From Conexibacter sp. S30A1 (GTDB lineage Bacteria > Actinomycetota > Thermoleophilia > Solirubrobacterales > Solirubrobacteraceae), in the NCBI RefSeq assembly GCF_023330665.1, contig NZ_CP097127.1, positions 930,001 through 994,000 on the forward strand: a stretch of DNA of 64,000 nt, written 5' to 3'. Shown here in pieces: positions 43,371 to 51,979 of this stretch. A program made the translations under genes and the position numbers. Within the stretch, counting starts at the first letter, position 1; every line of letters starts with the position of its first letter. The notes below the pieces were generated by a model. The model saw only the letters and a list, made by a program, of their open reading frames with translations. It ran no database searches and was not told where the DNA came from.

Positions 43371-44030
43371 ATGTTTGGGCTCTGGAATGAGAAAACGAAG
43401 ATGATTGACCCCACCAGGGCCCTGCGCGGCCGTGACCAACGCATGCCGGTGGCTCCTGCCCACACGGTTCTGGGCACGCCGCTTGAACCGCCGTTCCCCG
43501 ACGGGCTCGAGCAGGCGATCCTCGCGCTCGGTTGCTTCTGGGGGGCCGAGCGGGCGTTCTGGAAGCTGCCCGGCGTCTACAGCACAGCGGTCGGCTACAG
43601 CGGCGGTTACACCCCCAATCCAACCTACGAAGAGGTCTGCAGCGGCAGCACCGGCCACGCCGAATGTGTGCTTGTCGTCTTTGATCCGGAGCAGATCTCC
43701 TACGCCGAGGTGCTGCGGAACTTCTGGGAGAGCCACGACCCGACCCAGGGCATGCGCCAGGGTAACGATGTCGGTACCCAGTACCGCTCCGCGATCTACC
43801 ACGCCAGCGAGTCGCAGCGCGCGGTGGCGGAGGCGTCCAAGCGAGCCTACGCCGAGCAGCTCGCGCACGCCGGCTTCGGCGAGATCACCACGGAGATCGC
43901 AGCTGCGGGCCCGTTCTACTACGCCGAGGACTATCACCAGCAGTACCTCGACAAGAACCCCGGCGGCTACTGCGGGCTGGGCGGCACCGGCGTGAGCTGC
44001 CCGGTCGGCCTGGTCGCGCTCAGCGATTGA
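43371..44030 (+). CDS. msrA: Peptide methionine sulfoxide reductase A
   Basis: 219 aa. Reduces the S-epimer of methionine sulfoxide. Catalytic Cys55 in [11 protein letters not shown], substrate-binding [17 protein letters not shown], and [10 protein letters not shown]201 and C210 near the C-terminus ([11 protein letters not shown]) are the likely resolving cysteines. The first 40 residues are an N-terminal extension as in E. coli MsrA. A TATCCT box lies 7 nt before the ATG. The HAD gene follows with overlapping stop and start. Confidence 0.96.
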   Translation: MFGLWNEKTKMIDPTRALRGRDQRMPVAPAHTVLGTPLEPPFPDGLEQAILALGCFWGAERAFWKLPGVYSTAVGYSGGYTPNPTYEEVCSGSTGHAECVLVVFDPEQISYAEVLRNFWESHDPTQGMRQGNDVGTQYRSAIYHASESQRAVAEASKRAYAEQLAHAGFGEITTEIAAAGPFYYAEDYHQQYLDKNPGGYCGLGGTGVSCPVGLVALSD

Positions 44031-44683
44031 CCGACTCAGGCTCGCGCGGCGCGCCCGGCGGCGCACACGCCCCCGACCCAGACGTCGAGGCGGTGCTCTT
44101 CGACATCGGTGGCGTGATCGCGCCGTTCACGGGTCTCTCCTCACTGCGCCGGTTGACCGGGGGCTCGGAGCTCGACGCCGCCACGCAGTGGCTGCGCAGC
44201 CCGATCGTGCGCCGCTTCGAGGCGGGCGCCATCGACGAGTGGGAGTTCGCAAGCGGAGTGATCGAAGAGTGGCGCTTTGAGCTCACCCCCGCACAGTTCC
44301 TGACACAGTTCGCCGACTGGCTCGATGACCCCTACCCCGGGGCCGAGGACCTGGTGCGCGAGACCGCCGGGCGTGTGCGCGTCGGCTGTCTGTCCAACAC
44401 CAACGCCCTGCAGTGGCGGGGACGGATCTCGCACTGGCCGGTGAGCGCCCTCTTCACCGAGCGGCTGCTCTCCTTCGAGCTCGGTGCCGTCAAGCCCGAC
44501 CGGGAGATCTTTGACCTTGCGATCACGCGCTTGGCCCTCCCGTCAAGGGCGGTGCTGCTGCTCGACGACAACGCGCTCAACGTGGCGGGCGCGCGCGCCG
44601 CCGGCCTGCGCGCCGAGCAGGCCCTGGGGGTTGACGGCGCTCGTGCGGCGCTCTCGCGCTACGGGATCGTGGCGCCCGCGTAG
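44027..44683 (+). CDS. HAD-superfamily hydrolase (subfamily IA, YihX-like)
   Basis: 218 aa. Motif [11 protein letters not shown] with nucleophile D26 (the usual Asp at +2 is Gly, as in FDxGxV-type members), motif [13 protein letters not shown], motif III Lys in [10 protein letters not shown], motif [12 protein letters not shown]. Probably a sugar-phosphate or nucleotide phosphatase. The TTG start overlaps the msrA stop; it is the only start that gives the full N-terminus with coupling, but a later start before VEAVLFD cannot be excluded. Confidence 0.85.
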   Translation: MTDSGSRGAPGGAHAPDPDVEAVLFDIGGVIAPFTGLSSLRRLTGGSELDAATQWLRSPIVRRFEAGAIDEWEFASGVIEEWRFELTPAQFLTQFADWLDDPYPGAEDLVRETAGRVRVGCLSNTNALQWRGRISHWPVSALFTERLLSFELGAVKPDREIFDLAITRLALPSRAVLLLDDNALNVAGARAAGLRAEQALGVDGARAALSRYGIVAPA

Positions 44684-44699
44684 CGACCCGGCGACGGAC

Positions 44700-44731
44700 G
44701 TCGGGGGCTGCACTGTGCAGCAGCCCCCGAC
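44700..44731. terminator. Hairpin between convergent HAD gene and thrC
   Basis: 12-bp perfect stem (GTCGGGGGCTGC with GCAGCCCCCGAC), 8-nt loop. No U-tract on either side. Serves both converging transcripts. Confidence 0.7.
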
Positions 44732-44743
44732 GGCAGCACGCTC

Positions 44744-45985
44744 TCAGCCACGTCCGGCCAGCGCCAGACGCTCTTCGTGGGCCCGCTCGAACGCGTCGGC
44801 GTTCGCGTCGATCTGCCACGCCTCGAAGGTGCCACGGGCGCACTCGAGCGTCTTGAGGCCCTCGCCGGTGATGACCGCCACGACGCGCTCGTCGGCGCCG
44901 ATGTCGCCCCGCTGCGCGAGCTTGCGCAGAACAGCCGTGGTGACACCCCCGGCGGTCTCGGTGAAGATGCCGGTGGTCTGGGCGAGCAACCTGATCCCGT
45001 CACGGATCTCGTCGTCTGAGACCGCGTCGATCGCGCCGCCGCTGCGACGGGCGAGGTCGAGCGCGTACGGTCCGTCAGCCGGGTTGCCAATCGCCAACGA
45101 CTTGGCGATCGTCTCCGGTCTCACTGGCCGGCAGAAGTCGCGGCCCTCGGCGTAGGCCTGGGCCACGGGTGAGCAGCCCTCAGCCTGGGCGCCGTTGAAC
45201 ACGGGCAGTCGGCCGGCCACCAGCCCGACCTCAAGCCACTCCTCGAAGGCGCGCGCGAGCTTGGTGTAGAGCGAGCCGGAGGCGATCGGCGCGACGACGC
45301 GGTCGGGCAGCTCGAAGCCGAGCTGCTCGGCGATCTCAAAGGCGAGCGTCTTTGAGCCCTCGGCGTAGTAGGGGCGCATGTTGATGTTCACAAACGCCCA
45401 CTCGTGCTCGCCGGAGAGCTCCGTGCACAGGCGGTTGACGTCGTCATAGTTGCCGTGCACCGCGACCAGGTTGGTGCCGTAGATGCCGGTGGCGAGCACC
45501 TTCTGCTCTTCCAGATCGTCGGGGATGAACACGAACGACTCAAGGCCCGCCGCGGAGGCGTGGGCGGCCACCGCGTTGGCGAGGTTGCCGGTCGATGCGC
45601 AGGCGATCGTCGTGAAGCCGAGCTCCTGGGCGCGGGCCAGCGCGACCGACACCACGCGATCCTTGAAGGAGTGCGTCGGGTTGGCGGCGTCGTTTTTGAT
45701 CCACAGCTCCCCGATGCCGAGCTCGCGGGCCAGCCGGTCGGCCCGTACGAGCGGCGTCCAGCCGGCCCCCAGCGCCGACTGGGGGTGCTCCACCGGCAGA
45801 AAGTCGGCGTAGCGCCACAGCGAGTAGGGACCCGCCTGGATCCGGCGTCTGAGCTCAGCCGGGTCGGCGCTGGAGCGGTCGCCGTAGCTGACCTCCAGCG
45901 GACCGAAGCAGCGCTCGCACACGTAGCGCGCTTCCAGCGGATACTCGGTCTTGCATTCCTTACATCTGAGTGCTTCTGGCGGCAT
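44744..45985 (-). CDS. thrC: Threonine synthase, with N-terminal zinc ribbon
   Basis: 413-aa PLP enzyme converting O-phosphohomoserine to threonine. N-terminal CxxC pairs (C8, C11, C23, C26) in a small zinc ribbon, then WTPLVRADRL, the PLP lysine K108 in NPTHSFKDR, the ASTGNLANAVAAHA phosphate loop and TAGGVTTAVL. ATG 45985 chosen; GGAGG lies 9 nt ahead and is part of the riboswitch terminator. A SAM-I riboswitch precedes it, linking threonine output to methionine/SAM status. Related PLP enzymes such as cysteate synthase share the fold, so the exact reaction is inferred. Confidence 0.85.
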   Translation of the reverse strand: MPPEALRCKECKTEYPLEARYVCERCFGPLEVSYGDRSSADPAELRRRIQAGPYSLWRYADFLPVEHPQSALGAGWTPLVRADRLARELGIGELWIKNDAANPTHSFKDRVVSVALARAQELGFTTIACASTGNLANAVAAHASAAGLESFVFIPDDLEEQKVLATGIYGTNLVAVHGNYDDVNRLCTELSGEHEWAFVNINMRPYYAEGSKTLAFEIAEQLGFELPDRVVAPIASGSLYTKLARAFEEWLEVGLVAGRLPVFNGAQAEGCSPVAQAYAEGRDFCRPVRPETIAKSLAIGNPADGPYALDLARRSGGAIDAVSDDEIRDGIRLLAQTTGIFTETAGGVTTAVLRKLAQRGDIGADERVVAVITGEGLKTLECARGTFEAWQIDANADAFERAHEERLALAGRG

Positions 45986-45987
45986 AT

Positions 45988-46021
45988 GAAAAAACCTCCG
46001 CCGGGTTTCAGTGGTCGGAGG
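45988..46021 (-). terminator. Riboswitch expression platform: terminator that also hides the thrC Shine-Dalgarno
   Basis: CCUCCG pairs with CGGAGG followed by six U. The 3' arm contains GGAGG, the thrC ribosome-binding site, so the hairpin can block both transcription and translation. Confidence 0.85.
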
Positions 46022-46039
46022 CCCGATGACCGCCCTACC

Positions 46040-46145
46040 CACATCTCCCAGGCTTGTCGTTGGAGCCTGATGGAATTGGCACCGTTTCCTTGCGGTCGGT
46101 TGCCGGGGCTTCGTAGGGCCATTTCCCTCCACCCCTCTGGATGCG
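46040..46145 (-). ncRNA. SAM-I (S-box) riboswitch
   Basis: The transcript matches the S-box core: CAGAGGGGUGGAGGGA, UGGCCCUACGAAGCCCCGG then CAACC, ACGGUGCCAAUUCC, and the closing GGGAGAUGUG. P1 pairs CGCAUC (46145-46140) with GAUGUG (46045-46040). P2 kink-turn, P3 with the pseudoknot and P4 can all be drawn. Positioned for control of thrC. Confidence 0.95.
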
Positions 46146-46163
46146 TACTGCTATGTGGCTCAA

Positions 46164-46169
46164 ATGCTA
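46164..46169 (-). promoter_or_regulatory. Putative -10 box for the riboswitch-thrC transcript
   Basis: TAGCAT on the minus strand with TTTGGG 17 nt upstream; transcription would begin about 12 nt before P1 of the riboswitch. Confidence 0.4.
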
Positions 46170-46234
46170 CATGATCGCCAGACAGACCCAAAGCGAGAAG
46201 CCCGCCCACACGGGTCGATCGGCCCGTCGGCACG

Positions 46235-47275
46235 ATGGCTCGGCGCGTGCCGGTTTGCGACACTGGCTCTCTGGTGAGCGCGATCGACTTTGACCTCATA
46301 TCCGTCGCCGACCCAGGGTCGGAGGGAGTCCAGCAGCCACGCCGGCGGCTGCTGATGATCGCCAACCCGTTCGCCTCGAGCTTCTCAGACCGGCTGCGGC
46401 ACCTGGTGATCTCGGCGCTGCGCGGCAGCTACGTGGTCGATGCGGTCGACACCGAACGCCGTGACCATGCCACGGAGCTGTGCCGCGAGGCGGCCCAGGA
46501 GGGTTATGACGCAGTCGTGGCCTTCGGTGGCGACGGCACCGCCAACGAGGCCGCCAACGGCCTCGTCGGCACCCGCACACCACTCACCTGCCTGCCGGGC
46601 GGCCGCGCGAACGTCTACTGCCGAATGCTCGGCATACCGCCGGACGTGATCGATGCGACCGAGCATCTCCTGGCCCTGGCGCGCGACTGGCGCACGCGCG
46701 AGGTTGACCTCGGACGGGTGGGCGAGCGCTATTTCCTGTTCTCCGCCGGCGTCGGGCTGGACGCCGATGTCGTCGGGCGCGTGGACGCGCACCCACGCTT
46801 GAAGGCAAGGCTCGGCGAGTACTACTACGCCTGGGTGGCAACCAGCACGTTCGCGCGACGCTACCTGGTGTCACCACCGCAACTGGAGGCGGAGCTCGAG
46901 CACCCGCAGGCGGGCGTCGCCAGGCGTCCCCGGGGAGTGACTCTGCTGGTGCAGAACGCTTCGCCCTACACCTACTTCGGCGACCGCGGAGTCGAGATGG
47001 CGCGCGGTGCTTCGCTTATCAGCGGCGACCTCGCGGCCCTGCTCTTGGAACGCACAAACCCCCTTGACATCCCGTCGATCGCCTGGCGGGCGCTGTCCTC
47101 CCGCGCGCATGTCGCCGCGCACCGGCGCATCGCCGAGTTCCCCGCCCAGCACTGGCTGCGGGTCCGCTCTCTGGACGACCGACCGCTGCCGCTGCAGGTT
47201 GACGGGGACTACATCGGCTCAGGCCATGAGCACCGCTTCTCGGTGGTTCCCGGGGCGCTCAGCGTGTTGGCCTGA
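46235..47275 (+). CDS. Diacylglycerol/sphingosine-kinase-like lipid kinase
   Basis: 346 aa with LLMIANPFASSFSD, the nucleotide motif FGGDGTANEAANGL, LPGGRANVYCRMLGIP and LDLGRVGERYFLFSAGVGLDA, the order of the DAGK_cat/YegS family. The C-terminal part LPLQVDGDYIGSGHEHRFSVVPGALSVLA is also typical. Likely phosphorylates diacylglycerol or a related lipid. ATG 46235 is taken; a GTG at 46274 would also leave the whole domain. Divergent from the thrC riboswitch. Confidence 0.88.
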   Translation: MARRVPVCDTGSLVSAIDFDLISVADPGSEGVQQPRRRLLMIANPFASSFSDRLRHLVISALRGSYVVDAVDTERRDHATELCREAAQEGYDAVVAFGGDGTANEAANGLVGTRTPLTCLPGGRANVYCRMLGIPPDVIDATEHLLALARDWRTREVDLGRVGERYFLFSAGVGLDADVVGRVDAHPRLKARLGEYYYAWVATSTFARRYLVSPPQLEAELEHPQAGVARRPRGVTLLVQNASPYTYFGDRGVEMARGASLISGDLAALLLERTNPLDIPSIAWRALSSRAHVAAHRRIAEFPAQHWLRVRSLDDRPLPLQVDGDYIGSGHEHRFSVVPGALSVLA

Positions 47276-47398
47276 GATCCCACCGCTCGCTCACCGCCGC
47301 CGCCACGCCAGGCTCGCCGGAAACGAAGTCCGCAAAGAGCGCCGAAAACCTTCGGCTTGGGGGGGGTCGATTCAGGCGCGCCGCAGCCTCCATTGCGC

Positions 47399-48217
47399 AT
47401 GCCGCAAAACCCGCTGCCCCAGTTGACCTCGGCAGAGCTCTCGCTGCTCGGCCCGCTGGCCGAGCACCGGTTCCTGACCGTACCCCAGCTCGCCGTGCTG
47501 CTCGGTGTCGGTGAGACGACCGCCATGCGGCGCTGCCGGTCCCTGGCTGACGCCCGACTGCTGAGGGTGGAGCGGATCTTCCACAGGCTGCCGGCTGCGG
47601 CCATGATCACCGCCGCCGGCCTGGCGGCGGTCGGCTCACGGCTGGGGCCTCCCGCCCTGAACCTGTCCGAGTACCGGCACGACGTCGGTGTCGGCTGGCT
47701 GTGGCTGGCGGCTCGAGCTGGCCGCTTCGGCAAGGTGCGGGCGCTGTTCTCAGAGCGCGTGCTGCAGGGCCGCGACGACGCGCCGGCGGCCGCTGGCGAG
47801 CCTCGCGCCGGCGGTGAGCCTCGCGCCGGCGGTATCGGCGTCGGGATCTTCGGCGCCGACGGGCGCGCACGCCGACACTACCCCGACCTGCTGGTCGCGC
47901 TGCACGGCGGCGGGCACGTTGCCGTCGAGCTCGAGCTGACCGCCAAGAGCGCGCCGCGCATGGCGGCGATCATGTCGGCCTACGCGAGCGACGCACGCAT
48001 CACCAGGATCCTCTACGTGGCGGGCAGCGAGACGGTCGCCCGCGGCGTGGCGCGCGCAGCCGCAGGCGCCGAGATCGCCGAGCGCGTGCAAATCCGTCTG
48101 CTGGCCATTGACGGCATCGCTGGCGCAAGCATCGCCGCCACCCAATCGGGGCGCCGGCACGCGCGTCCTCACCGTGTGACCGCCTCCAGAGCGTCGGTGG
48201 GCGCGATCGCGCGATGA
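47399..48217 (+). CDS. Replication-relaxation family protein
   Basis: 272 aa. Winged-helix N-terminus (SAELSLLGPLAEHRFLTVPQLAVLLGVGETTAMRRCRSLADARLL) followed by a nuclease-like alpha/beta domain (HYPDLLVALHGGGHVAVELELTAKSAPRMAAIMSAYA), the pattern of actinobacterial replication-relaxation proteins (MobC/relaxase-associated). ATG 47399 chosen. The stop overlaps the TraG-like ATPase start (ATGA), so the two form one unit. Confidence 0.78.
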   Translation: MPQNPLPQLTSAELSLLGPLAEHRFLTVPQLAVLLGVGETTAMRRCRSLADARLLRVERIFHRLPAAAMITAAGLAAVGSRLGPPALNLSEYRHDVGVGWLWLAARAGRFGKVRALFSERVLQGRDDAPAAAGEPRAGGEPRAGGIGVGIFGADGRARRHYPDLLVALHGGGHVAVELELTAKSAPRMAAIMSAYASDARITRILYVAGSETVARGVARAAAGAEIAERVQIRLLAIDGIAGASIAATQSGRRHARPHRVTASRASVGAIAR

Positions 48218-49680
48218 GTGCGCTTCCTGACCGCCCACCACCGCCACCGCCCGGCCCGCTCGCCCGCAGCCTGCTGTGGCCGCTCGCCGGGGCTGCGGCG
48301 CTGGCCACGCTGCCAGCGGGTGCGGCGCTCGCGCTGATCCTCGTCGCCTTCGGCCTGCGCAGCGTCTGGCGGCTGGTGATGCGCATGCAGGAGCGCGAGC
48401 GCCGTAGCACGGAGCGGCTGCGCGCTGGGCGCATGATCCTGATCGGCCACGACGCCGACGGCAGACCGGTGGAGGTGCCCGAGCGCACGCTCGCAGCGCA
48501 CGGGCTGATCCTCGGCGCCACCGGCGCCGGCAAGACCACGACGATGCTGACGTTGTTGCGCGACCAGATCGCGCAGGGACGGGGCATCGTCGCGATCGAT
48601 CTGAAGGGCAGCCCGGCGTTCGCCACCGAGTTGCGGGCCGCTGCCGAGGCGGCCGGCCGACCCTTCCGGGAGTGGTCCCCGGACGGGCGGACGCACTGGA
48701 ACCCGCTTGCCAACGGCAACGCCACCGAGCTCAAGGACAAGTTGCTTGACACCGAGCGCTTCACGGAGCCCCACTACCGGCGAGCGGCGGAGCGCTACCT
48801 GCAGATCGCGATCACGACCGCGCAGGAGGCAGAGCCAGACCGGACGCTGACGCTCGCGCGAGTCGTTACGCTGATGAACCCGGCGCGGCTGGCGGCGCTC
48901 GCGCGCCGTGCCGGTCCGCAGCGGCTGGCGCACGTGCAGGAGTATGTGGCCAGCCTCACCTCCGACCAGGTGAGCGCGGTGCGGGGCCTCGGCTCGCGCC
49001 TGGCGGTGCTGACCGAGTCCCACACCGGTCCGCTGCTCGAGCCCGGCACGGCCGACGGCACGCTTGACCTGCGCGCGTCACTGGAGGGCGGCGAGGTCGT
49101 GCTCTTCAGCCTCAACTCGAGCACCTACGGGGGGTTGGCGGCGATGCTCGGCACGCTGGCCGTGGCGGACCTGACCGCCGCCTCGGGCGCGCGCCTGTCC
49201 ACCTCACCGGCGGGTCGCCGTCAGGCGCTGGTGGCGATCGACGAGTTCTCGGCGCTGCGCTCCGACAACGTGCTTTCGCTGCTTGTGCGCGGCCGCGAGG
49301 CGGGTGTCGGCGTGCTGCTGGCGACACAGGAGCTGGCCGATTTGAACCGCGCCGGACCGGCTGTGCGCGAGGAGATCCTCGGCAACACGGCGCTCAAGGT
49401 CGCCCACCGCCAGGACGTGCCGGAGTCCGCGCGAGCGGTGGCCGAACTGACCGGCACCGTGCAGGCCTGGGAGCGCAGTTACCAGCACCGGCCCGGCCTC
49501 CGGGGAGCACGGGGCGCCACCTCGGTGAGTGACCGGCTGGTGACGCGCACGCGCATCGACGCCGACCGGATCGGCTCGATGGCCACCGGCGAAGCGGTGG
49601 TGGTGGTCAAGGCGCCCTACACGAGCAGCGCTCTGGCGCGCATCCGCCGCTCAGGGCAGACCCGCGCCGCCGGCCGCTAG
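48214..49680 (+). CDS. TraG/TraD/VirD4-like membrane ATPase
   Basis: 488 aa. Two hydrophobic stretches (about 18-32 and 35-55), Walker A GATGAGKTT (101-109), Walker B ALVAIDEFSALRS, and the downstream GVLLATQELADL and LGNTALKVAHRQ motifs of type IV coupling proteins with a TraM-recognition-like part. It should drive DNA or protein transfer, yet no relaxase, VirB4 or other T4SS gene lies nearby. Either a remnant of an old conjugative element or a chromosomal system. Confidence 0.85.
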   Translation: MSALPDRPPPPPPGPLARSLLWPLAGAAALATLPAGAALALILVAFGLRSVWRLVMRMQERERRSTERLRAGRMILIGHDADGRPVEVPERTLAAHGLILGATGAGKTTTMLTLLRDQIAQGRGIVAIDLKGSPAFATELRAAAEAAGRPFREWSPDGRTHWNPLANGNATELKDKLLDTERFTEPHYRRAAERYLQIAITTAQEAEPDRTLTLARVVTLMNPARLAALARRAGPQRLAHVQEYVASLTSDQVSAVRGLGSRLAVLTESHTGPLLEPGTADGTLDLRASLEGGEVVLFSLNSSTYGGLAAMLGTLAVADLTAASGARLSTSPAGRRQALVAIDEFSALRSDNVLSLLVRGREAGVGVLLATQELADLNRAGPAVREEILGNTALKVAHRQDVPESARAVAELTGTVQAWERSYQHRPGLRGARGATSVSDRLVTRTRIDADRIGSMATGEAVVVVKAPYTSSALARIRRSGQTRAAGR

Positions 49681-49687
49681 GCGCCGG

Positions 49688-51979
49688 TCAGCCGGCCGCG
49701 CCCGGGGTTCGTCGGTAGGCGTCAAAGACATTGTCGATGTTGCGCAGGCGCGAGATCGCCTGGTCCAGCGTGCGTGTGTCTCCAACCTCGACCACGAACT
49801 GGTTGCGGATCATCGGGTGGTTGACCGTGCAGCGGGCTTCGAGGATGTTGATACCGGCCTCGGCGAAGGTCCGCGACATGTCCTCCAACAGACGGTGGCG
49901 ATCCCAGCCCTGAACCTCGATCTCGACCTGGAAGGAGGTCTCGGCGTCACCGTCCCAGGAGACCTGGGTGAAGCGATCGGGATCCTTGCGCAGCACCTCT
50001 ACGTTCGGGCAATCCGCCCGGTGGATGGTGATCCCGCGCCCCAGCGAGATGTAGCCAACGATCTCGTCCCCCGGCACCGGGTGGCAGCACTTGGCCATGC
50101 GCAGCATCACCTCGTCGATCCCGTCGACGTTGATCCCGTAGCGGTTGGAGGAGGTCGTCGAGCGCGTGCGGCGACGGCCCGACGACATCAGATCGGCGGC
50201 GGCGGTCGGGACCGTCTCAGCGGCCTCCCCCGCCTTCAGCCGCGCCATCAGCTTGTTGATCACCGCCTGCGATGAAACCTTGCCGGCCCCCAGGGCTATG
50301 TAGAAGTCATCGCCCTTGCGGAAGCCCAGCTCGCGGATCACCTCCGCCATCAGGGGCGAGGAGACGATTTTCTGTGACGGCAGCCCCTGCTTGCGCAGGT
50401 GCTCCTGCAAAAGCTCACGGCCGGAGTGCTCGGCGTCCTTACGGTTCTCCGCCTTGTACCAGGCCTTGATCTTGTTGCGGGCACGCGAGGTCTTGACGAG
50501 CGCCAGCCAGTCGCGGGAGGGGCCGCGCTCACGCTTCGAGGTGAGCACCTCCACGATGTCTCCGGAGCGCAGCTGGTAGGAGAGCGGCACGATCTTGCCG
50601 TTGACCTTTGCACCGACGCAGCGGTGGCCGACATCGGTGTGGATCTCGTAGGCGAAGTCAAGCGGCGTCGCGCCCGCCGCCAGCGACTTGACCTCGCCCT
50701 TGGGCGTGAACACGAAGACGTCGTCCTCGAACAGGTCAACCTTGAGCGTCTCGACGAACTCCCGCGGGTCGGAGACGTCCTTCTGCCAGTCGACCAGCGA
50801 CCGCAGCCACTTGAGCTTGCCCTCGGGGTCGCGCAGCGCCGCGTCGCCGCCAGCCTTGCCGGGGGTTCGGCCGGCCGGGGTCGAGCCCTCCTTGTACATC
50901 CAGTGAGCGGCGATCCCGTACTCCGCCAGGTCGTGCATCGCCCGGGTGCGGATCTGGATCTCGAGCGGACGGCCCTCAGGCCCGATCACGGTCGTGTGCA
51001 GCGACTGGTACATGTTGAACTTCGGCATCGCGATGAAGTCCTTGAAACGGCCCGGCAGCGGCTTCCACAGCGAGTGGATAACACCCACGGCGCCGTAGCA
51101 GTCCTTCACCGAGCCGACGATCACGCGCATCGCCGTGAGGTCGTAGATCTCGTTGAACTCACGGCCCTTGCGGGTCATCTTGGAGTAGATCGAATAGAAG
51201 TGCTTCGCGCGCCCTGCGATCTCGACGTCGATCCCGAGCTCCGCCAGTTCGCGCGACAGGTAGGCCCCGGCCTCGTTGACGTAGCGTTCGCGGTCGTCGC
51301 GTTGCTGGGCGACGAGCATCTTGATCTCGTTGTACTTGCGGGGATGGAGGGTCTGGAAGGCGAGATCCTCGAGCTCCCACTTGATCGCGTGAATGCCGAG
51401 CCGGTGGGCGATCGGGGCGTAGATGTCGAGCGTCTCACGCGCCTTGTCAATCTGCTTCTGCTTGGGCATCGCGTCGATCGTGCGCATGTTGTGCAGGCGA
51501 TCGGCGAGCTTGATCAGGATCACCCGGATGTCCGAGGCCATCGCCACCACCATCTTGCGGTAGTTCTCGGCCTGGGCCTCATCGCGGGACTGGAAGGTGA
51601 GCTCGGTGAGCTTCGTCACGCCATCGACCAGGCCGGCCACCTCGGCGCCGAAGCGCCGGTTGATGTCCTCGAGCGAAGCCTGCGTGTCCTCGACCGTGTC
51701 GTGCAGCAGCGCGGCGCAGAGCGTCTCCGTGTCCAGGCGCATGCCGGCGCAGATCTTGGCGACGCTGACCGGGTGCACGATGAACTCCTCACCCGATCGC
51801 CGCCGTTGGTTGGCGTGGTGCTCGCAGGCGTAGATGAACGCCTCCTGCACGCGCTCGCGGTCGACGGCCACCGCCGCCTCGTCCGCGTGCTCCTCGACCA
51901 CCGCAAAGAGGTCCTGCAGCAGGCCGGCGCCGGGCTCGCAGAGCACAGCATCCACGGCCGGCGTGGCCGCCGGGCTCAT
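49688..51979 (-). CDS. rel: Bifunctional (p)ppGpp synthetase/hydrolase
   Basis: 763-aa RelA/SpoT homologue. HD hydrolase domain (FIVHPVSVAKICAGMRLD, LLHDTVEDT), synthetase domain (KDFIAMPKFNMYQSLHTTVIGP, EIQIRTRAMHDLAEYG), TGS domain (VFTPKGEVKSLAAGATPLDFAYEIH), zinc-finger/RIS part (MAKCCHPVPGDEIVGYI with RGITIHRADCPN) and ACT domain. Both catalytic centres look intact, so it is bifunctional. ATG overlaps the recJ stop. Confidence 0.97.
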   Translation of the reverse strand: MSPAATPAVDAVLCEPGAGLLQDLFAVVEEHADEAAVAVDRERVQEAFIYACEHHANQRRRSGEEFIVHPVSVAKICAGMRLDTETLCAALLHDTVEDTQASLEDINRRFGAEVAGLVDGVTKLTELTFQSRDEAQAENYRKMVVAMASDIRVILIKLADRLHNMRTIDAMPKQKQIDKARETLDIYAPIAHRLGIHAIKWELEDLAFQTLHPRKYNEIKMLVAQQRDDRERYVNEAGAYLSRELAELGIDVEIAGRAKHFYSIYSKMTRKGREFNEIYDLTAMRVIVGSVKDCYGAVGVIHSLWKPLPGRFKDFIAMPKFNMYQSLHTTVIGPEGRPLEIQIRTRAMHDLAEYGIAAHWMYKEGSTPAGRTPGKAGGDAALRDPEGKLKWLRSLVDWQKDVSDPREFVETLKVDLFEDDVFVFTPKGEVKSLAAGATPLDFAYEIHTDVGHRCVGAKVNGKIVPLSYQLRSGDIVEVLTSKRERGPSRDWLALVKTSRARNKIKAWYKAENRKDAEHSGRELLQEHLRKQGLPSQKIVSSPLMAEVIRELGFRKGDDFYIALGAGKVSSQAVINKLMARLKAGEAAETVPTAAADLMSSGRRRTRSTTSSNRYGINVDGIDEVMLRMAKCCHPVPGDEIVGYISLGRGITIHRADCPNVEVLRKDPDRFTQVSWDGDAETSFQVEIEVQGWDRHRLLEDMSRTFAEAGINILEARCTVNHPMIRNQFVVEVGDTRTLDQAISRLRNIDNVFDAYRRTPGAAG

